Shown: positions 14,101 to 29,100 of the stretch, one piece after another
Layout: every line of letters begins with the position of its first letter
Numbering within the stretch: the first letter of the stretch is position 1
Assembly: GCA_009741485.1 (NCBI GenBank)
Contig: CM019236.1
Span: forward strand, 60,305,608 to 60,369,607
Reading direction: 5' to 3'
Length of the DNA stretch: 64,000 nt
From: Malurus cyaneus samueli
Taxonomy: Eukaryota; Chordata; Aves; Passeriformes; Maluridae
Position numbers and translations under genes: made by a program
Notes under the pieces: model-generated
The model's database searches: none
Seen by the model: only the letters and a program-made list of their open reading frames with translations
What the model was told of the DNA's origin: nothing

Positions 14101-17100
14101 TTAATCAAACAATAGTCAGAATAAATGCTGAAGCAAAACTACAGAACTATAGACAATACACAAAACATATCTGGAAGCATATACATTAATACCCTCTCCC
14201 TGAAAAAACTACTTGTGACAGGAGGTGTAAAAGGAAGAAGGAAAAGAATATGCAGCATCTTCTTCTATCTTGGGACAAGTGAGAAAAATCTCAATTTTTC
14301 TCAATGGTCGCAATTAAGAGATTACACAATAGTAGGAGTAGAATGCAGATTATTTATTAGACCAGTAATCTTTTACGACATGAATCAACTCAGTTTAGTT
14401 CTAATGAGTGATCCTTCCACACAGACTATGAATGACTAATACTTCCTGCTAGGAACACATCATCAACTGTGTAACTTCTCTGAAACATCCATGGTTTTTC
14501 AGTACAAAATTGGAAGGACTGTAGAATCAGATCAGAATTCATTACGAGTGTACCAGAAATGCTACACTCAAGCAAAAATTGTAAATGCCAATACAGCTGC
14601 CTACAACAAACCAAAATACAAACTCTGAACCGCTTTAAATTTAAGTAATTTAAAAATAATGTCAGATACAGATACCTATTAAGCTGGTCCCTTTTAATCA
14701 ATCCAAGTTACTGAAAGTGTGACCATGATGAAATATTTTAAAAAGACAGGCTTTCTGTTGATTCTGAAATCCATAAGTGATAGCAAAATTAAAAAGGCAG
14801 AAATCTATTTTAAAAATGACACTTTAAGAGACTGAGCATACTTTTCTGGCTGAATATGCAATTATGTTGAGGCTCAACTATGCAAATCCTATAAATAATA
14901 GGTATTTCTTCTATGAATTTAGGTAACAATATTGATAAGAATGTAAGGTAATTTAATCATCTCTCAAAGTGGGTCAATTATTTAATTCAGTGTCACTGAT
15001 CCATATTTCTCTCTCAAGGCAAATTTTTTATTCTTTGTTTTATTGTCAAGCACACTTTTTCCAGTGACACTCAAAATCCATTTATTATGCTTAAGTAAAA
15101 GACTCACTTGAAAGGAGTGTTTGTAGGCTCAAGTAAAGTTTTGTGGCGCAGCAATGCAGGACCAGCAGCAAGGGCATCTTCAGAAGCATGAACTGAAATA
15201 AACTGCTGAGGTGGACCTCCATATAACTCAAGACGTCGGAGAAGGACTTGCTCCCAGCGCTGTAACGTTTTCAAAACTGCATGGCATATCGGGGAGCTAA
15301 CTGGAAGCTCTAGAAAAACAAGTAATCAATAATAAAAACCCTCTCCTTTTCATTATAACCTTGACAAAGATAACTCCAGCAGATGAACACTGAAGCCTAT
15401 TTTGAATTTCTCCACAAGTAAGCTTTAGTCAAACCTCAACTTGATATTCACAGGCATAAAAAGATGAACTGCTTTGTGTTATCATTGCTAAAAAAAGGAA
15501 CAGATTTCTCCAATGCTAACAGGAATTATTTCATGGAACAGATCATCATGAAACAGATCCTCCTCGAAGCTGTCAAGGCATATGAATGACAGGCAGGTGA
15601 TAAGGCTGTCATTCAGGCTGACACACCTTCATAATGGGAAAATTGTGCCCAGCTCATCTGGTGGCATTTTATTGTAGACTAACAGCACAGGGAAGAGCAA
15701 CCAATGTCCTCTACTTTCAACTTTTGTAAGGCCACACAACATCCTTACCTCTCAACTGGAGTGAAAAGGATGGACTGTTTCACAGCCAAGGTACTGAACG
15801 ACCTCAACCCAAGAGTTACACTCAATGGGTTGATGCCCAAATGGAGGTGAGTAACAAGTGGCAGGAACAGTATCAGGAATACATTCTGGGATTGGTACTA
15901 TTCCACAGCTCTGGTAATGACACTGACAGTGGCAGTGAGGGCACCTGTAGCCACCTGGCAGAAAACACCAAGATGAGAGGTGCAGTTGATGCACTGGAGG
16001 GAAGGGATGCCACCAACAGGGACCTTGGCAGTCCTGGGCCCATGTGACCCCATGTGACTGTCACAGGTTTCAACAAGAACTAGTGCACCTGCATCAGGGC
16101 AAACACTAGTATGAAAACCGAGTGATGGATAGATGGAGATTAGCCCTGGGAAGAAGACTTAGGGATACCACTGGATTAAAAACTGGGCATGACCTACCTC
16201 GCAGCCCAGAAGGCCCACTGAATCCTGGGCTGCATCAAAAGAAGGGTGGCCTGTAGGGTGAAGGAGGGTATTTGGCACCTCTAATTTGTTCATCTCCATC
16301 TGGGGATGCATATCAAGCTATGGGGCCCCCCAGGATAGGAATGACAAGGACCTGTGGAGGGGATTGAAAGAAGGGCCACAAATACAGGTCAGACAGCTGA
16401 AACACCTCTCCTAGGCACACAGGCTGAGAGCGTCGGGGTTGTTCAGCCTGGACTGGAGAGGGCTCCAGGGACATAATATAGCAGCCTTTCAATATTTAAA
16501 GGGCACTTAGAGGAAAGACACAGACTTTTTACCAAGACCTGCAGTGATAGGGCAAGGAGTAATGATTTCACACCACGCAGGTAGATTTAGATTGGAAAAA
16601 AGGAAGCTATTTTTTATGATGAGGGTTGTGAGACACTGGAACTGGTTGCCAGAAAAGTTGTGGATGCCCCATATGTGGACGGTCATGTCAGGTAAGGCTT
16701 GAGAAACACCATCTAATGAAAGATGTCCCTGCCCATGATGTGGGAGGCTGGACCTAGGTAATCTTTAAAGGTCCCTTCCAAAACCAAACCATACCATGAT
16801 TCCATGAAATAAGGAGTAGGAATGATGTTACTTTAATTACAAACATTACACTGTTTCCAACAGGAAATAAATATTGCAAATGTTCTTACCTGATTAATAA
16901 GCAAAGAAAACATAAGAAAACAGAGACTTCTGCTAATTACTGTGCATTCTTTCTCACCCATTCATCTTATCCACCCACCGTGTTATTTCAGAAACAGTAT
17001 GCTAAACAGTATCAGAACATTTATTCCCATATCACTGAAAAACTAAGAACTTTTGAATTAAAAATAAAGCTACAATTTACGCATATTATTCAACAAATTA

Positions 17101-20100
17101 CGGATTTTAAATGTCTTAATTAGGTATGAAGAGACAACTCTGCTGCTTATTACCTGAAAGATCATGTCCAGCCAAAGGGTAGAAAATCTTCAAATTGTGA
17201 AGTACCAGCTGAACCATTGCCAATCTCATCAGTGACCAACTAACAAGAAAGCACTAGTAAGTCATTTACTAATAGGAAAGTAATTTTTTCTTACTTATTC
17301 TAATATTAGGATTTAAATTTAGAGTTTCAAATCCTCATTATAAACTACTGAAAACTACAAACCATACTTTTGAACATTATAGGTACTTCAAATTCCAAAG
17401 TCACTATACCCCATACTAATAACATGAATAAAAGAGTTACTCTGAAAAATTAATACTAGATAATCCACTGCCTGAAATATCAAACAAATGGTAATATAAT
17501 ATCTCAAAAAATAAAAAACAGAAATGCAAGTCCAACATGCAGACTACCTTGTATTCTGAAGAGTTATTTACCTGTAAGAATTTGAATTAGAATGCTCTTG
17601 ATTATGTGAATTTGATGCAAACATATCCCCATCAATGTCTTCATCTTCATCACTTTCCTGACTCTCTTCTGAATCATATCCACCTCACTTGATGGAAGAA
17701 ATGGCTAAAAATTTAAAATATATTCCGTAAGTATCTTCCATCCAACATCTCATTTTAAATAACCTTTTAAAAAACTGAATCATAATGCTTAAACTTTTTA
17801 TAAAAATAGCATATCTTACTCAATTTAGTAAGATTTGGAGTTTGTACTGCATAAAAAGGGTACTTGTCCATAAGCACTGCATACTTGAATAGCTTAACTA
17901 ATTTTTACACTACTGAAAATTCTAATACTGAATATGAAAACATAACAGTTTTCCATATTCTTATTTTATTCTCACGCCAGATATATCAAACCAGATGCGG
18001 GATACATGGTTTTTTAGAGAGAAGCCAAAATCACCAGGGTGTTTTTTCTTCAGTTCTTCCAAGAGCTCATAGAGATCCTATCCTCTCCCTACAGTGTTCA
18101 ATATTTATGATCAACCTACTACCAGTGCCTCACTGTGCTATTCAGTATTTGCAATTTCCTTTTTGTCCTTGCTCCTAAAATAGGCTTGCATAATTAATTT
18201 TGCTTATGTAGATAATATTTGATATAATAATGTGCATACAATTCCACACAATTATGTAAATTTCTGCAAAGAAAGATCTGCCACAACAGACCTAACACGG
18301 CAACATAACTTCCAGTAAGTATGCGCATGCATTTCACCCAATTAAAAGAGCTGATAAAATGCTTTGTACAGTTCATTGTTCCCCTAAATAGCTGACCTGT
18401 AATTATCTACCCATTTGTACTCTGAAATGATAAAAACCAATACCATTAGTTCATAATCATTATCTGAGTTATTATCATAACCATTGAGTAACAAAGGTTT
18501 TTAAGAAAGACACTTAAAAATCAAGTACAATCAGCATTTTAGGGAAAGCTAAACATGAGCAATAAAAATACAAAGATTATATCACATCAATATCTAGAAG
18601 AATGACTAAGAAGAGAAAAGCTACCAATCCAGAAGTGACAGAAGACACATAATTGTCAAAATAGCAAAAAATTACCTTTGCAATGAAATAATCCCAGATG
18701 CTAAGCTCAGGAGGGATAAATCTTTCTTTGTAAAATGGAGAGTGTTGGTCTACCAATGGCAATGCAGGCAACTGAGAACTCTCTTTTGGAGATGTTGTTG
18801 ATGCAAGTCTGTAATGTTTTTGCTGTTTCTCTCCATCATCTATGGGAGAAAAAAATACAGTACGTTGCTTTAAACCATCTGCTCTGCCTCCCTATAGCTT
18901 TTAATGAAGGGTTTCCTAATAAAAAGTAAAGAAATTATCATCACAGTTTTCAGAATCAAGTTTTCATCATCAAGTTTTCAGAATTTTACCTTGACATTTC
19001 TGTAACAATTACACACAGAGAATGTTATCCTCAAGTACATAAAACTAGTAAGTAACTAGAACTGCAGAACGTGAAAACTCCCTGCATAAGTAATATACCC
19101 ATAACTGCATTAGCTCTCTTCTTACAAAGGTGACAAGTATTATTACTCAAGTAACAATCTCGAAAAACTAAACTACTGAATACTGATTATGCTTGCTTTT
19201 AATACAGGCCAGGTGTCTTGTTTTTGTAATATATATAGCAAATATATAAACCTACCATTCCTACTCCAAGTGTCCTTCTGTGGACACATGAGTGTGCACA
19301 CAAGACAGTGGAGATCTGTACTTTTTCTAAATGGTACATTCTGCTAAAATCGTATGTCCTGACAATACATTTCTCCAGCAAATACAAAAATCCACATTTT
19401 AACCAACACAATTGAATATATACCTTATTAAGCAAGGAAGGACTAATTATTTGTAGTAACATCCTAAAACCTAGGAATAGAGAAGTCCCCTCACTTGTCC
19501 CAACACTGACTTTTTTTCAGACTGTCAATGGAAGATTTGACTTACATTCTTGACTATTACAGCAGTCAAGGAAATAGTGTATCCAAGCTTTCAGAAATAA
19601 CACAGCTCACATCTGTTATTTCAGAAATAACACATCTCTACCCTGAAATAATTCTGCATCTCGTTAGGTGAATCATTTTCAAATACAACTTTTCTATTAG
19701 TAGAGGAGGAATGATACTGATTGTCACTGTCCCTGAGCAGTGAGTGTTCTGACTCTCCAGAATACATCTGAAGAGAAAGGGACAAGGGAGAAAAAAAAAT
19801 TCTATTTAGGGATTTGATTCAACATATTGGCCATCTTTCATAGCAGAAAAAATGAAAAAACTTGAATAAATTTCCTACTTGATTGTAAAAGGTGAGGGTT
19901 GTGTTTGAGGTTTTGTTGTTGTTGTTTGGCTGGGGTTTTTTTTTTTTTTTTTTTTTTAGATTTTTCATTTTTATTTCCAACAAATTATGTACCAAGATCA
20001 GTCTTTTCAGTGAAACAAAAGAGTAGGTTCAGAGTAGGTAAAAAAAAAGCTAAAATATAAGACAAAAGGATATGATTTTTTTGAACTCTCTTTCAGAGTC

Positions 20101-23100
20101 CACAAAACTTCCAACACCTACTTAAACTGTGTCAGTTTTCCTAAGCAGAGCGTATGGGTTGTCTGACAATCTAACAGCAATAAAAAGTAGTAGCCAAGAG
20201 AATAATTTTTGTAGGCTTCCAGAGCTCCCCAGAGGAACAGATACCCCTAGCACTGAGTTCAAGCATCAGCATATTGGACCAGAGTGGTTGCAAGGCTGAG
20301 CTAACACAAATGCAAATGGGTTCTTTATTGTTTTAACTTCCCTATTCCCTTCTGCTACCAAGGGCCCACAAAACTAACTACCATTGAAGCTTCCAAAATT
20401 ACTTTCTCCTGTTAATAACGCTGCAGATGGCAAAAAAAGAGACAACATACCTATGCATTCCTGGAGTGAACTACCACAAAGAAGTATTTCCTACAACCTT
20501 ATTTTTTTTAATGTTTTATCTACAGGAGACTTTGAGTCTTCACAGATGCATGCCCTTCAAAACTCTAATGGGTATTTCAATTATTTGAAAACAGAAGGTC
20601 TAACACTCTTAACTAGAAACAGTGGTAAATTTATGAAGTTATTTCCATATGTAAGGCTTATTTGCTCACAACATAAACTAAGCCAACTGTAAGGTTTGTA
20701 GCTCTGAGATAGTAAGATTAAATACATGGTTCATAAAAAACCCTTCCAGGTTTTTTATACCTCACAATTTTTATCTGTTTTTTTCAAATGGACGAATTCT
20801 CTCTACTCACACTAGTTAATGGAATTCTTTCACTATTTCTTTTTCACATTTTTGGACCAGGAATAAACATGTTATTCCAAGATTCAGAAATATTTTTGAC
20901 CACGCATGAACATTATCATCACTAGCATCTGAACTACTGTGCTGCTTTTGGGTGGGGTAGAGTTAATTCGCTTCACAAGTGGCTGTTGCAGGCTGTGTTT
21001 GATTTGTGCTGAACACAGGGTTGACAGTACAGAGATGTTTTTTGTTATTGCTGAGCAGGGCTCACACAGAGTCAAGGCCTTTTCTGCTTTTTGTACTTCC
21101 ATGCTGATGAGGGAATTGGGGGTGCACAGAGGTTGGGAGGAGACAGCTGGGACAGGTGACATCAGCTGGCCAAAGGGATATTCCAGAGCATGTGACATCA
21201 TGGTCAGTACATAAAGTGGGGGAAAGAAGGAGGAAAAGGGAAGACATTTGGAGCGATGGCGTTTGTGTCTTCCCAAGTCACTGTCACGTCTGATGGGGCC
21301 CTGCTCTCCTGGAGATGGCTGAACACATGCCTGCCATAGGAAGCACTGAATTAATTCCTAGTTTTGCTTTGTCTGCATGCACAGCTATTGCTTTTGCTAT
21401 TAAACTGCCTTTATCTCAACCCACGAGCTTTCTCTTTTACCCTTCCCATTTTCTACCTGGTCCTGCTGGTGGAGGAATGAGTGAGCAGCTGCCTGGGGCT
21501 TGGCTGCTGGCTGAAGTTAAACCATGACACCTACAAAATAATTTATATGTCAAATTTAATAAAGATGAAGATATCTTTCATCTTGAAACAGGGATATCAC
21601 AACACTATGTGTTGCAGTATATACTGCAAAATATTTATTTTTTGTTAGGGATAGTATTTGAAATTCACTTACCTGTTCTAAAAGTCAAAAACAGAGTAAC
21701 TGCAGTACAATGCATTTTCATTTCATTATTTAAAGCTTATCAGATAAGAAAAAGCATGCACATGCATCACTATGAATTCTTAGCTAATTTTTAGCAACTG
21801 CATAAAAAAAAATTAATTAGCCATGAAATAAGGAGCAAGTGTTGCACGACACAGTGATGAGCAAGAATATGCCTGCAGGTTGTTTTTCAAAGCAGAATTC
21901 AAAAAGCAAGTGTTTTACTTTAAGAAAGTACTTAATTCCTTTCTGTAGGATCATTCCTTTTATTTTAAAAAAATACTGCAGGCTAGCCATTGGAAAAAAT
22001 TTGGTATTTCCAGCAAAAGGAATACAACCATCTAATCAGTTTGAAATATACACTATTAATACAGATTTATTTTTAAACATTCTGAAAAAATCAAATACAT
22101 TAAAAAATTCATTAAAGTTCTGACTCTGTCATTCGGGATTTCAAAACCAATTACATGCACTTTCAAATTGCTCACATATTTCTAATTAAAACTCTTTTAC
22201 ATGGTTTTATTTTTATTTGAAGTATTTCTTTTTGCTGCCATTTTACTTATACGAAAAATGTAAAATTTATATTATTTCCGAAGAATATTGGACTATTTCA
22301 GACAAAGAAAATATTTCAATTTCTGCCGGTTTCTAAGACATGCAAAGATAATCAAAAGACCCGTTACCTTCCTTCAACCTTCCCAGTGAGATCTAAAAGA
22401 CAAATCTTTTTCAACTTCCCTCCATTTGCTCTTGCAGCATGGAAAGCTGAATATATAAAATGATATGGATTTCTAACTGTAAAACCAAAGGCCAAATTCT
22501 TCTTTAAGAACCTTCTGGATGACAGAGAATTTACCATCTCTATATAGAACTTAAATTATAAAAGGGTTTTCTATGGTAGTTTTCAAGAGAAATATGATAA
22601 AAATGATTCTGAAAAAATCTACTATATTCAATACAGTTCTTTTTCAGATGATAATTGCCTCTTGTAAAACAAAACATCATGTGCTAGTCCTGCTTGCCAA
22701 AATCACTTGCTGCAACTGCAAAAACAAGAAACATGGCTGAAGAGTATAGTGCTCTAAAAAGCATTCAGATTGCTATGCTTAGTCTGATCTTTACATGACA
22801 GAGGCAAAAACAAGTTTTTCATAAAAATTAATTCCTAATACAGGTCAGAAATTTATAAGACTACCAGATCCTGGATTTTGGTTCCTGTTTTTACAGTTTG
22901 ACTCTAAGAGAAAGATCATATTTACTTAAGTGAAATTTTATATTCACAGCATGCTCAAGTCCATGAAAGCAAAGAGCAGAAGGAGAAGTAAGATAACTTT
23001 ATTGGCCATCACATACATATGTTATGATCCCTTAAAATAAGTTTCAAACTTGGAGATCAACATCCACATTCAGATATATACTAAAGGACTGGAGGGGAGG

Positions 23101-26100
23101 CAAGGAGGAGAACACATGCAGAGTCTTATTTTATTAGAATTACTAGTGTTAAGAATTTTTAGCATTTAATCTCCATTTGCGAGTGGAAATATTTCACAAA
23201 AATCTACAAGTAAACACAAAAGAGCCTAGTTACGTGTAGCAAAATGGTAAGCTATAGATAAAAGAATATAAATAATATTATGGAAGAACAGGGCATAGTT
23301 GACTGGAACAAGCATTCCAGTTATTTCTCAGTAGCTTTTTCTGGGTGAGAGAAACAGTAAAGTCACAAAAATATAGCCGATTTTAATCCTTATCCTCTGC
23401 TTCACTGGAAGGCTGGGCTTTTTTTCTTTCTTCCTCCACATGTTTTCATGTGAAAGAATTTTTGACAAATACTTTCCCCCCAAATTTGCTTTACATAAAC
23501 ACACATAAAAACAAATAATAACCCACTGAATGCCAGAACCGTATAAGTTGAAAGACACCTGGTCCAACCGCACACTCAGCACACAGTTGACTTAATTGAT
23601 GTACTAGTTTGTTCAAGCTTTTTAGTAACCCCAAAGAAAGAAACTCCAAAACCTCTCTAGGCCCCTTTCTCACTGATTATCCCTAAAAACTAGTATTTTA
23701 AAATGCTTCTTACTCCCTTCAAGTTTCAGTTGGAGCTTCTGGATTTTCCCAGCAACAGTTTTATTAAACCCAATCAGCCAGCCAGCATTCCTTTTTAAGA
23801 AAAACATGCAGCAGATAGGCTATATTCAGAATACACTTCTTTGTAAAAATACTTTTAATTTTAAACCAGTGGTAGCAGCATCATCAACAAGGCTTAGAAT
23901 ATAGTTAGCAACACCTAGTTAGCAGAATTGCCATCAAAAGCCAGTTATGACTTCTGACAATTCTGTAACAGCAAATATATTTACCTTACCAAAATGATAA
24001 AAAGAAATATTTATTCAATACAAGAGAAAGCTGATCAGATCTAGAATAAGAGCTTGCCTTTGATTAAAGATCTCTACTCTGAAACACTTTTCTAGAAGTC
24101 TGATGAAGATATTTAAACGATTGCATTTGCATTTCCTTAAATGCATGGTAAGACATTTTGATATGTAACATACATCTAATTTCAATAATAAAAGGGTTTT
24201 TAAAAAAATATATGAAGTTATGCTTTATCTCTCTATATGTATACAGATGTTATTTAGAAAGTCATCTCAGTTCAAGTAAATTTAATTTTAAAATCTTCCT
24301 TCAGAAAACTTATATAATTGTGGCTTTTTCGTTCTTGGTTTTAGAGAAGTCCAGCTAAATTAGAAAGCACACAACTGTACCAAAAATAAAAGTATTACAG
24401 GAATTTGTTCTGGACCTGAGAATAATTTATTATTACCCAAATTTAAATCTTCAAGGTTGTTTGCTTCCTAAAGGATTCTTAGAATATTAAATTTGAGTAT
24501 CAACAAGACACCTTTCATTGGTAATGTCTGGAATGAACACTTAGAAATACACATGCATAAAAATGCTTGTAGTCAAAAAGCAAAACAAGCAGCTCTCCAA
24601 CAAAGAAACACTTCTGATCTTTTCAAACCATGGTCAAAATAATTTTATATTCAATATTGATTTCAAATGAAGAGTAGTAAGAATACAACAGCACTGATGA
24701 CTTTATTTTTAAAAAAGGCTCATTAATGTGCTATTTTAATTACAAAATTTTACTTTAAATTTTGATGTCATGGCTTGCAAACAGAAGTTTTTCTGTCTTT
24801 CTGCATATGCAAAAAAAAAAAAAACACACATAGCAAACTGCATGTAGAGGCCTAGTACTAAATCTAATATCTTGCCTGAAGATTTGGTAGGACTATGAGT
24901 ACTGAAGGAAGTAAGGGATTTGGAAAACCCCACGCATTCCATGGAGAACACTACTACCTGATGTGGGCTAGGCATTGAGAAGTGCCTACCTGTCAAAGAG
25001 AGAAAACATACTGTATTTGTAAAATGGGAATATATTCCAGTTATGAGAGAACTGGAAAACTTTAAAATAAACATAAAATCTAGGCTGTAGTACTGGAAAA
25101 CTCTACATCTTAACTACCTCACATCACAGCTGTGCTACTTGGAAACCTTATTTCAATAGCGTTCCCCTCTGCTTCACTATTCTCTTCTACACAGTATCTA
25201 CACCATTAATTTCAGATCCTTGTTTTTCTGTGTAAATCCAAAACCATAATTAATTTTTACTGAACATTAACCACTTAAAATAATTAAGCTTTCAGCAGTC
25301 ACATTATTTTCTTAAAAAACTCAGAATACAAATATATGTAAAACAAGAGAACTTACCAGTTTTTGTCTTTAATTGCTGTTGTCCTCTGCTGGTTGTATGA
25401 GCACCTCCTCCAAAGATAGCAGACCACATTTTGTTGTTAAGTGGATGAGCCATAATTCTATACAGCTCATTGCTAGAATGTGTTGCAAGGCCATGGATGA
25501 ATAGACTGAGATAGACTGCAGTTAGAATTTCACAAAGTAGAACCGTGAGACCTGGCTGGGCCTCCTCACCAGCAGAATTCAAGAGACGTATTAGAGCCGT
25601 CATTCCTGTTCATATAACATAAACACATTCTTTAAGAAAGCATATATACGAGTGCATGAACATATTTCAGATTATGATTGGGTATTTGGTCTGGCAACCT
25701 ATGTCATTTATAGTTTCCAGTGTAGAAAAATTCCAAGTTCTAACAAAATTGGAAACTCCAGGAGAAAGAGATGTGCTCTTCGTTTTCAACAATTCATTAG
25801 CTTTTCAGCTTCATGGTTTGGACTAAAGTTTAAAGAAATGTGTAACACTTTTTAAAAATTATTAGAAGTACAGTATAAGCCTGTAAGTTTAAAATCTATT
25901 ATCTCCCTTTACAGAGGTAAAACCAGTCAAAAATCATGGGCAACAACTTGCACTACACATTGTCTGGCAAGTGTTCTTTCACCCAAGTATTAAGCATTTT
26001 CTAGTGGTCTTATGTTCACAGAAAGGTTGTAGTCTCACAGGTGGCTTCAACTGTGACACTGTGCACACAAGTGAAAATGCACATAGTGGTGGCCAAAGAA

Positions 26101-29100
26101 TTCTGCTTTTTGTCATGCTCTCAAACTTGCACATACAGCACGTGAATCTATTAAAAAATAGAGAAATCAGCTTAAGGAGATGTTACTCACAAGAACAACT
26201 GCAAACAATTCCTTGCCCCATTCATCAAAAATTTAACTCTGTGACTAATTAAATGAAAAGAAAACAGATGACAAACAAGTTTCTCTCCAAAATCTGTAGA
26301 TTCAGGGACAATGTTTGGCAGAAAATTAAAAATGGCACAACATCACACAAAGACTGCTTGAGACTCTCCAAAAAGATTTAAAGGCAAATTTTCTCATTTA
26401 AAAAACAAATCTCACAATAAGCATATTTCTTGGTTATGCCTACATTAAAGTTAGTGCTGTAAACAGAAGCTCATACGTAGATATATTACATTGCTAACAC
26501 TGCCTCTAATGCGGTTCCTACTGTGCTTCACCAGCATAGATCTCAGTATACTTTAAGCAGTACCTGAAATCTGACATGAGTTTTAGCACTATATAAAAAA
26601 TTATTCATTTAAAATGTCTGATTTTCAATAGTTTCAAGTTAGTTCAAAAGTTGTCCATAAGGTAAAATAATTCTAAATTGGAGCACAAACTAAGACAGCT
26701 TTCCCAGTCCTTCAGAGGAGTAAGGAAGCAAAATACTGGTGCTCCAGGAGGAGCAAATAGAGCACAGGACATGACTTTACCTTACTTCCTGTTTAGGTGC
26801 TCTTTACTAGACCCAGCATTAGTGAAAGTTAGAATTTTAACTAGCTATATTTTTTAGTAACAGAAAGCAATATAAACCAACTTGACTTAGTGAATAATCA
26901 GAAGCACTACTTAGAGGTTCTGAAAAAACCCACAACATTTTAATCAAAGAACTCAATTTTACCACACAGCTTCTACAAATACTACTAGAAAGTTCACAGC
27001 ATAGCTACATGCTCTTACAGTGGATCCAGATAACTCAGTTTTCCTACAAAGGAAAGAAACAAATCAACTCTAGATACCTGGCCACTGAGCAGGTGATGTG
27101 TTGGGAGTCACTGTTTCTTCTAAGCTTGCTGCTCTTAAAGAATGATGCTGAGTTAACAGGACTGTCTGATACACTGTCCCAGTGAACTGATTTGCTTGAA
27201 ATGAGCTGTGAAACAGAAAAGTGGGAAATTACATTTATTTTAAAAATTATTTTTACAACTGTTCAAGTAATAGCCCTTTCTGGATGTAGGCAGGTGTGAG
27301 CACTGCCGTCTGGTGCCCTATCTATTATCATCACTGCAATGAGACAATTTTCTAAAAACTACATTTCACAGACTTTACCTGTAGCTGTGGCCATCACAGA
27401 GGCATTGGTAGATGCAAGCAGAGAGCGATGCTGCTAAGGTATGCATTACATATATCTGTAAGACAAAGTATAATAGCATGTTTTTCACCCAAAGTGGGCT
27501 GTGGTTGGTATCACAGCCTTTCAGTCTATATACAGATTTGTAACAGTAAAATAAGCATTGAACATGGAAGGTATGAGTACTCATGAATTTATAAATTCTT
27601 AAAAGAAAGGCGGCTTTGTATCAGATAAATCAGTTCTCTTTGCATTGAAAAGAATTCAGGAAAACCCACTCAACCACCAACACAATCACACATCAGCTCT
27701 AGTTGAAATGTTTTCAGTTAATAAACAGCAACATATTAAGCCTGTATACAACTGTTCTAAGTAATTACATCCTAAAACAGTAGCAGTATGCTGACTCAGA
27801 ATACAAAGACCTTATTTCAGAATGAAAACTATGATGCAGTTTAGTTTTTGACCAATTCTTGCGCAGCTCTCAGACGCAAACTCAATTCATTCAGTATCAC
27901 ACTGATCTACTAATACTTTTAACATAGCTGAAACTTTTTTCCTAATGTATCACAAGACACAGGTAAAAAGCTACAGAAACTGTTGATCAAAAAGGTTCCT
28001 TTAAAACAAAACTTGTTTAATAATTCATTTGTTTGTTCCAAACAAGGCTAACTAGGAATGGAGCAATCTTGTTAATGTTCTCTAGAAATCCTTAGTAAAA
28101 GCAGACCTAACACATACAGAACTTCAGGAAAGACTTATTTCCAGTCAAAGGTTAAATACAGGAGAAATCTTCCAGAAACTATTTTTAAAATCTACAGTAA
28201 TTACTATATGAATACATACACTGTTTCACAAAGAAGTATGGGTTTACTGTACTTTGCTGACAATCAGTTTTTTTACTTCAACATTCAATTTTACGTGAGT
28301 ATAAGAAAGCAGAGCTTGCCATTAACATAACAGAAATAATGATCATATTGTCATAAAGATGAACGATACTGATGATGTAGTACAACATGTTTTCCAGAAT
28401 AATGTCCTTTTGGATAAATATCCAGTTCTGAGAAAAGTCAATCTGCTTCAGCTTAAAGCTCAATAGCTTAACAGTAAGTAATGATCAGTGGACATTTCTT
28501 TTAGCTCAAGTACTACAGAAAAGTACTACAGTTTACGTTTCACAGATTTATTGTTTGTCACAGATAGGCAAAGCGCAAAGTCTTCATGCTATCAGAAAAG
28601 AATTTGTGACTTCAGAAAACTAGATAATGACAACAACAACACAAATGTAAAAAAAATACATACCTTGCTGTTCTGAGAATCTGGATGAGGTGGCGAATCA
28701 AGGTTTATTATAGCATGTAATATGTCATGAGTTAAATTGCCAAGATGTAGCAATGGATTAGCCACCACTGTTTTGGCACTAGCTGTGCAAGCAAACAGGA
28801 GAGGTATGGAGCTTTGCTCTGGTGGAGGGCTGGAAGGTATCTGGACTGACTGCTCCTAAAAACAAGAAACACATACACAAAGAAATAGTGCATATTGTTT
28901 AAGGGAACATAAGAATTTTCAAAAGAGAGAAAAGGATTCTAAAAAACAGTATCAAAATTATACAATGTAAAGAAAACCTAACCAATGTTTTCTTATTGGT
29001 TAAAAACCAATTTAGATTATCACAAAACAGGCATATGCTATAGTAGAAAAACATTAAAAATATTACAAAACACTTTCAAATAAATCTACAAACGTGAAGC

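Larger units (their letters stand above)
18840..25356 (-). other. DMXL1 intron 28 (largest, 6.5 kb)
   Basis: It holds the exon-like block at 19642, poly(T) at 19930, the solo LTR at 20938 and a CR1 fragment at 23525. The remainder is AT-rich unique sequence. Confidence 0.8.

Noticed and set aside
15752..16076. Several 67-80 codon reading frames
   Set aside because: They lie wholly inside a decayed CR1 element.
20884..21527. Reading frames of 61-130 codons
   Set aside because: They fall within a solo LTR; no viral gene product is recognisable.
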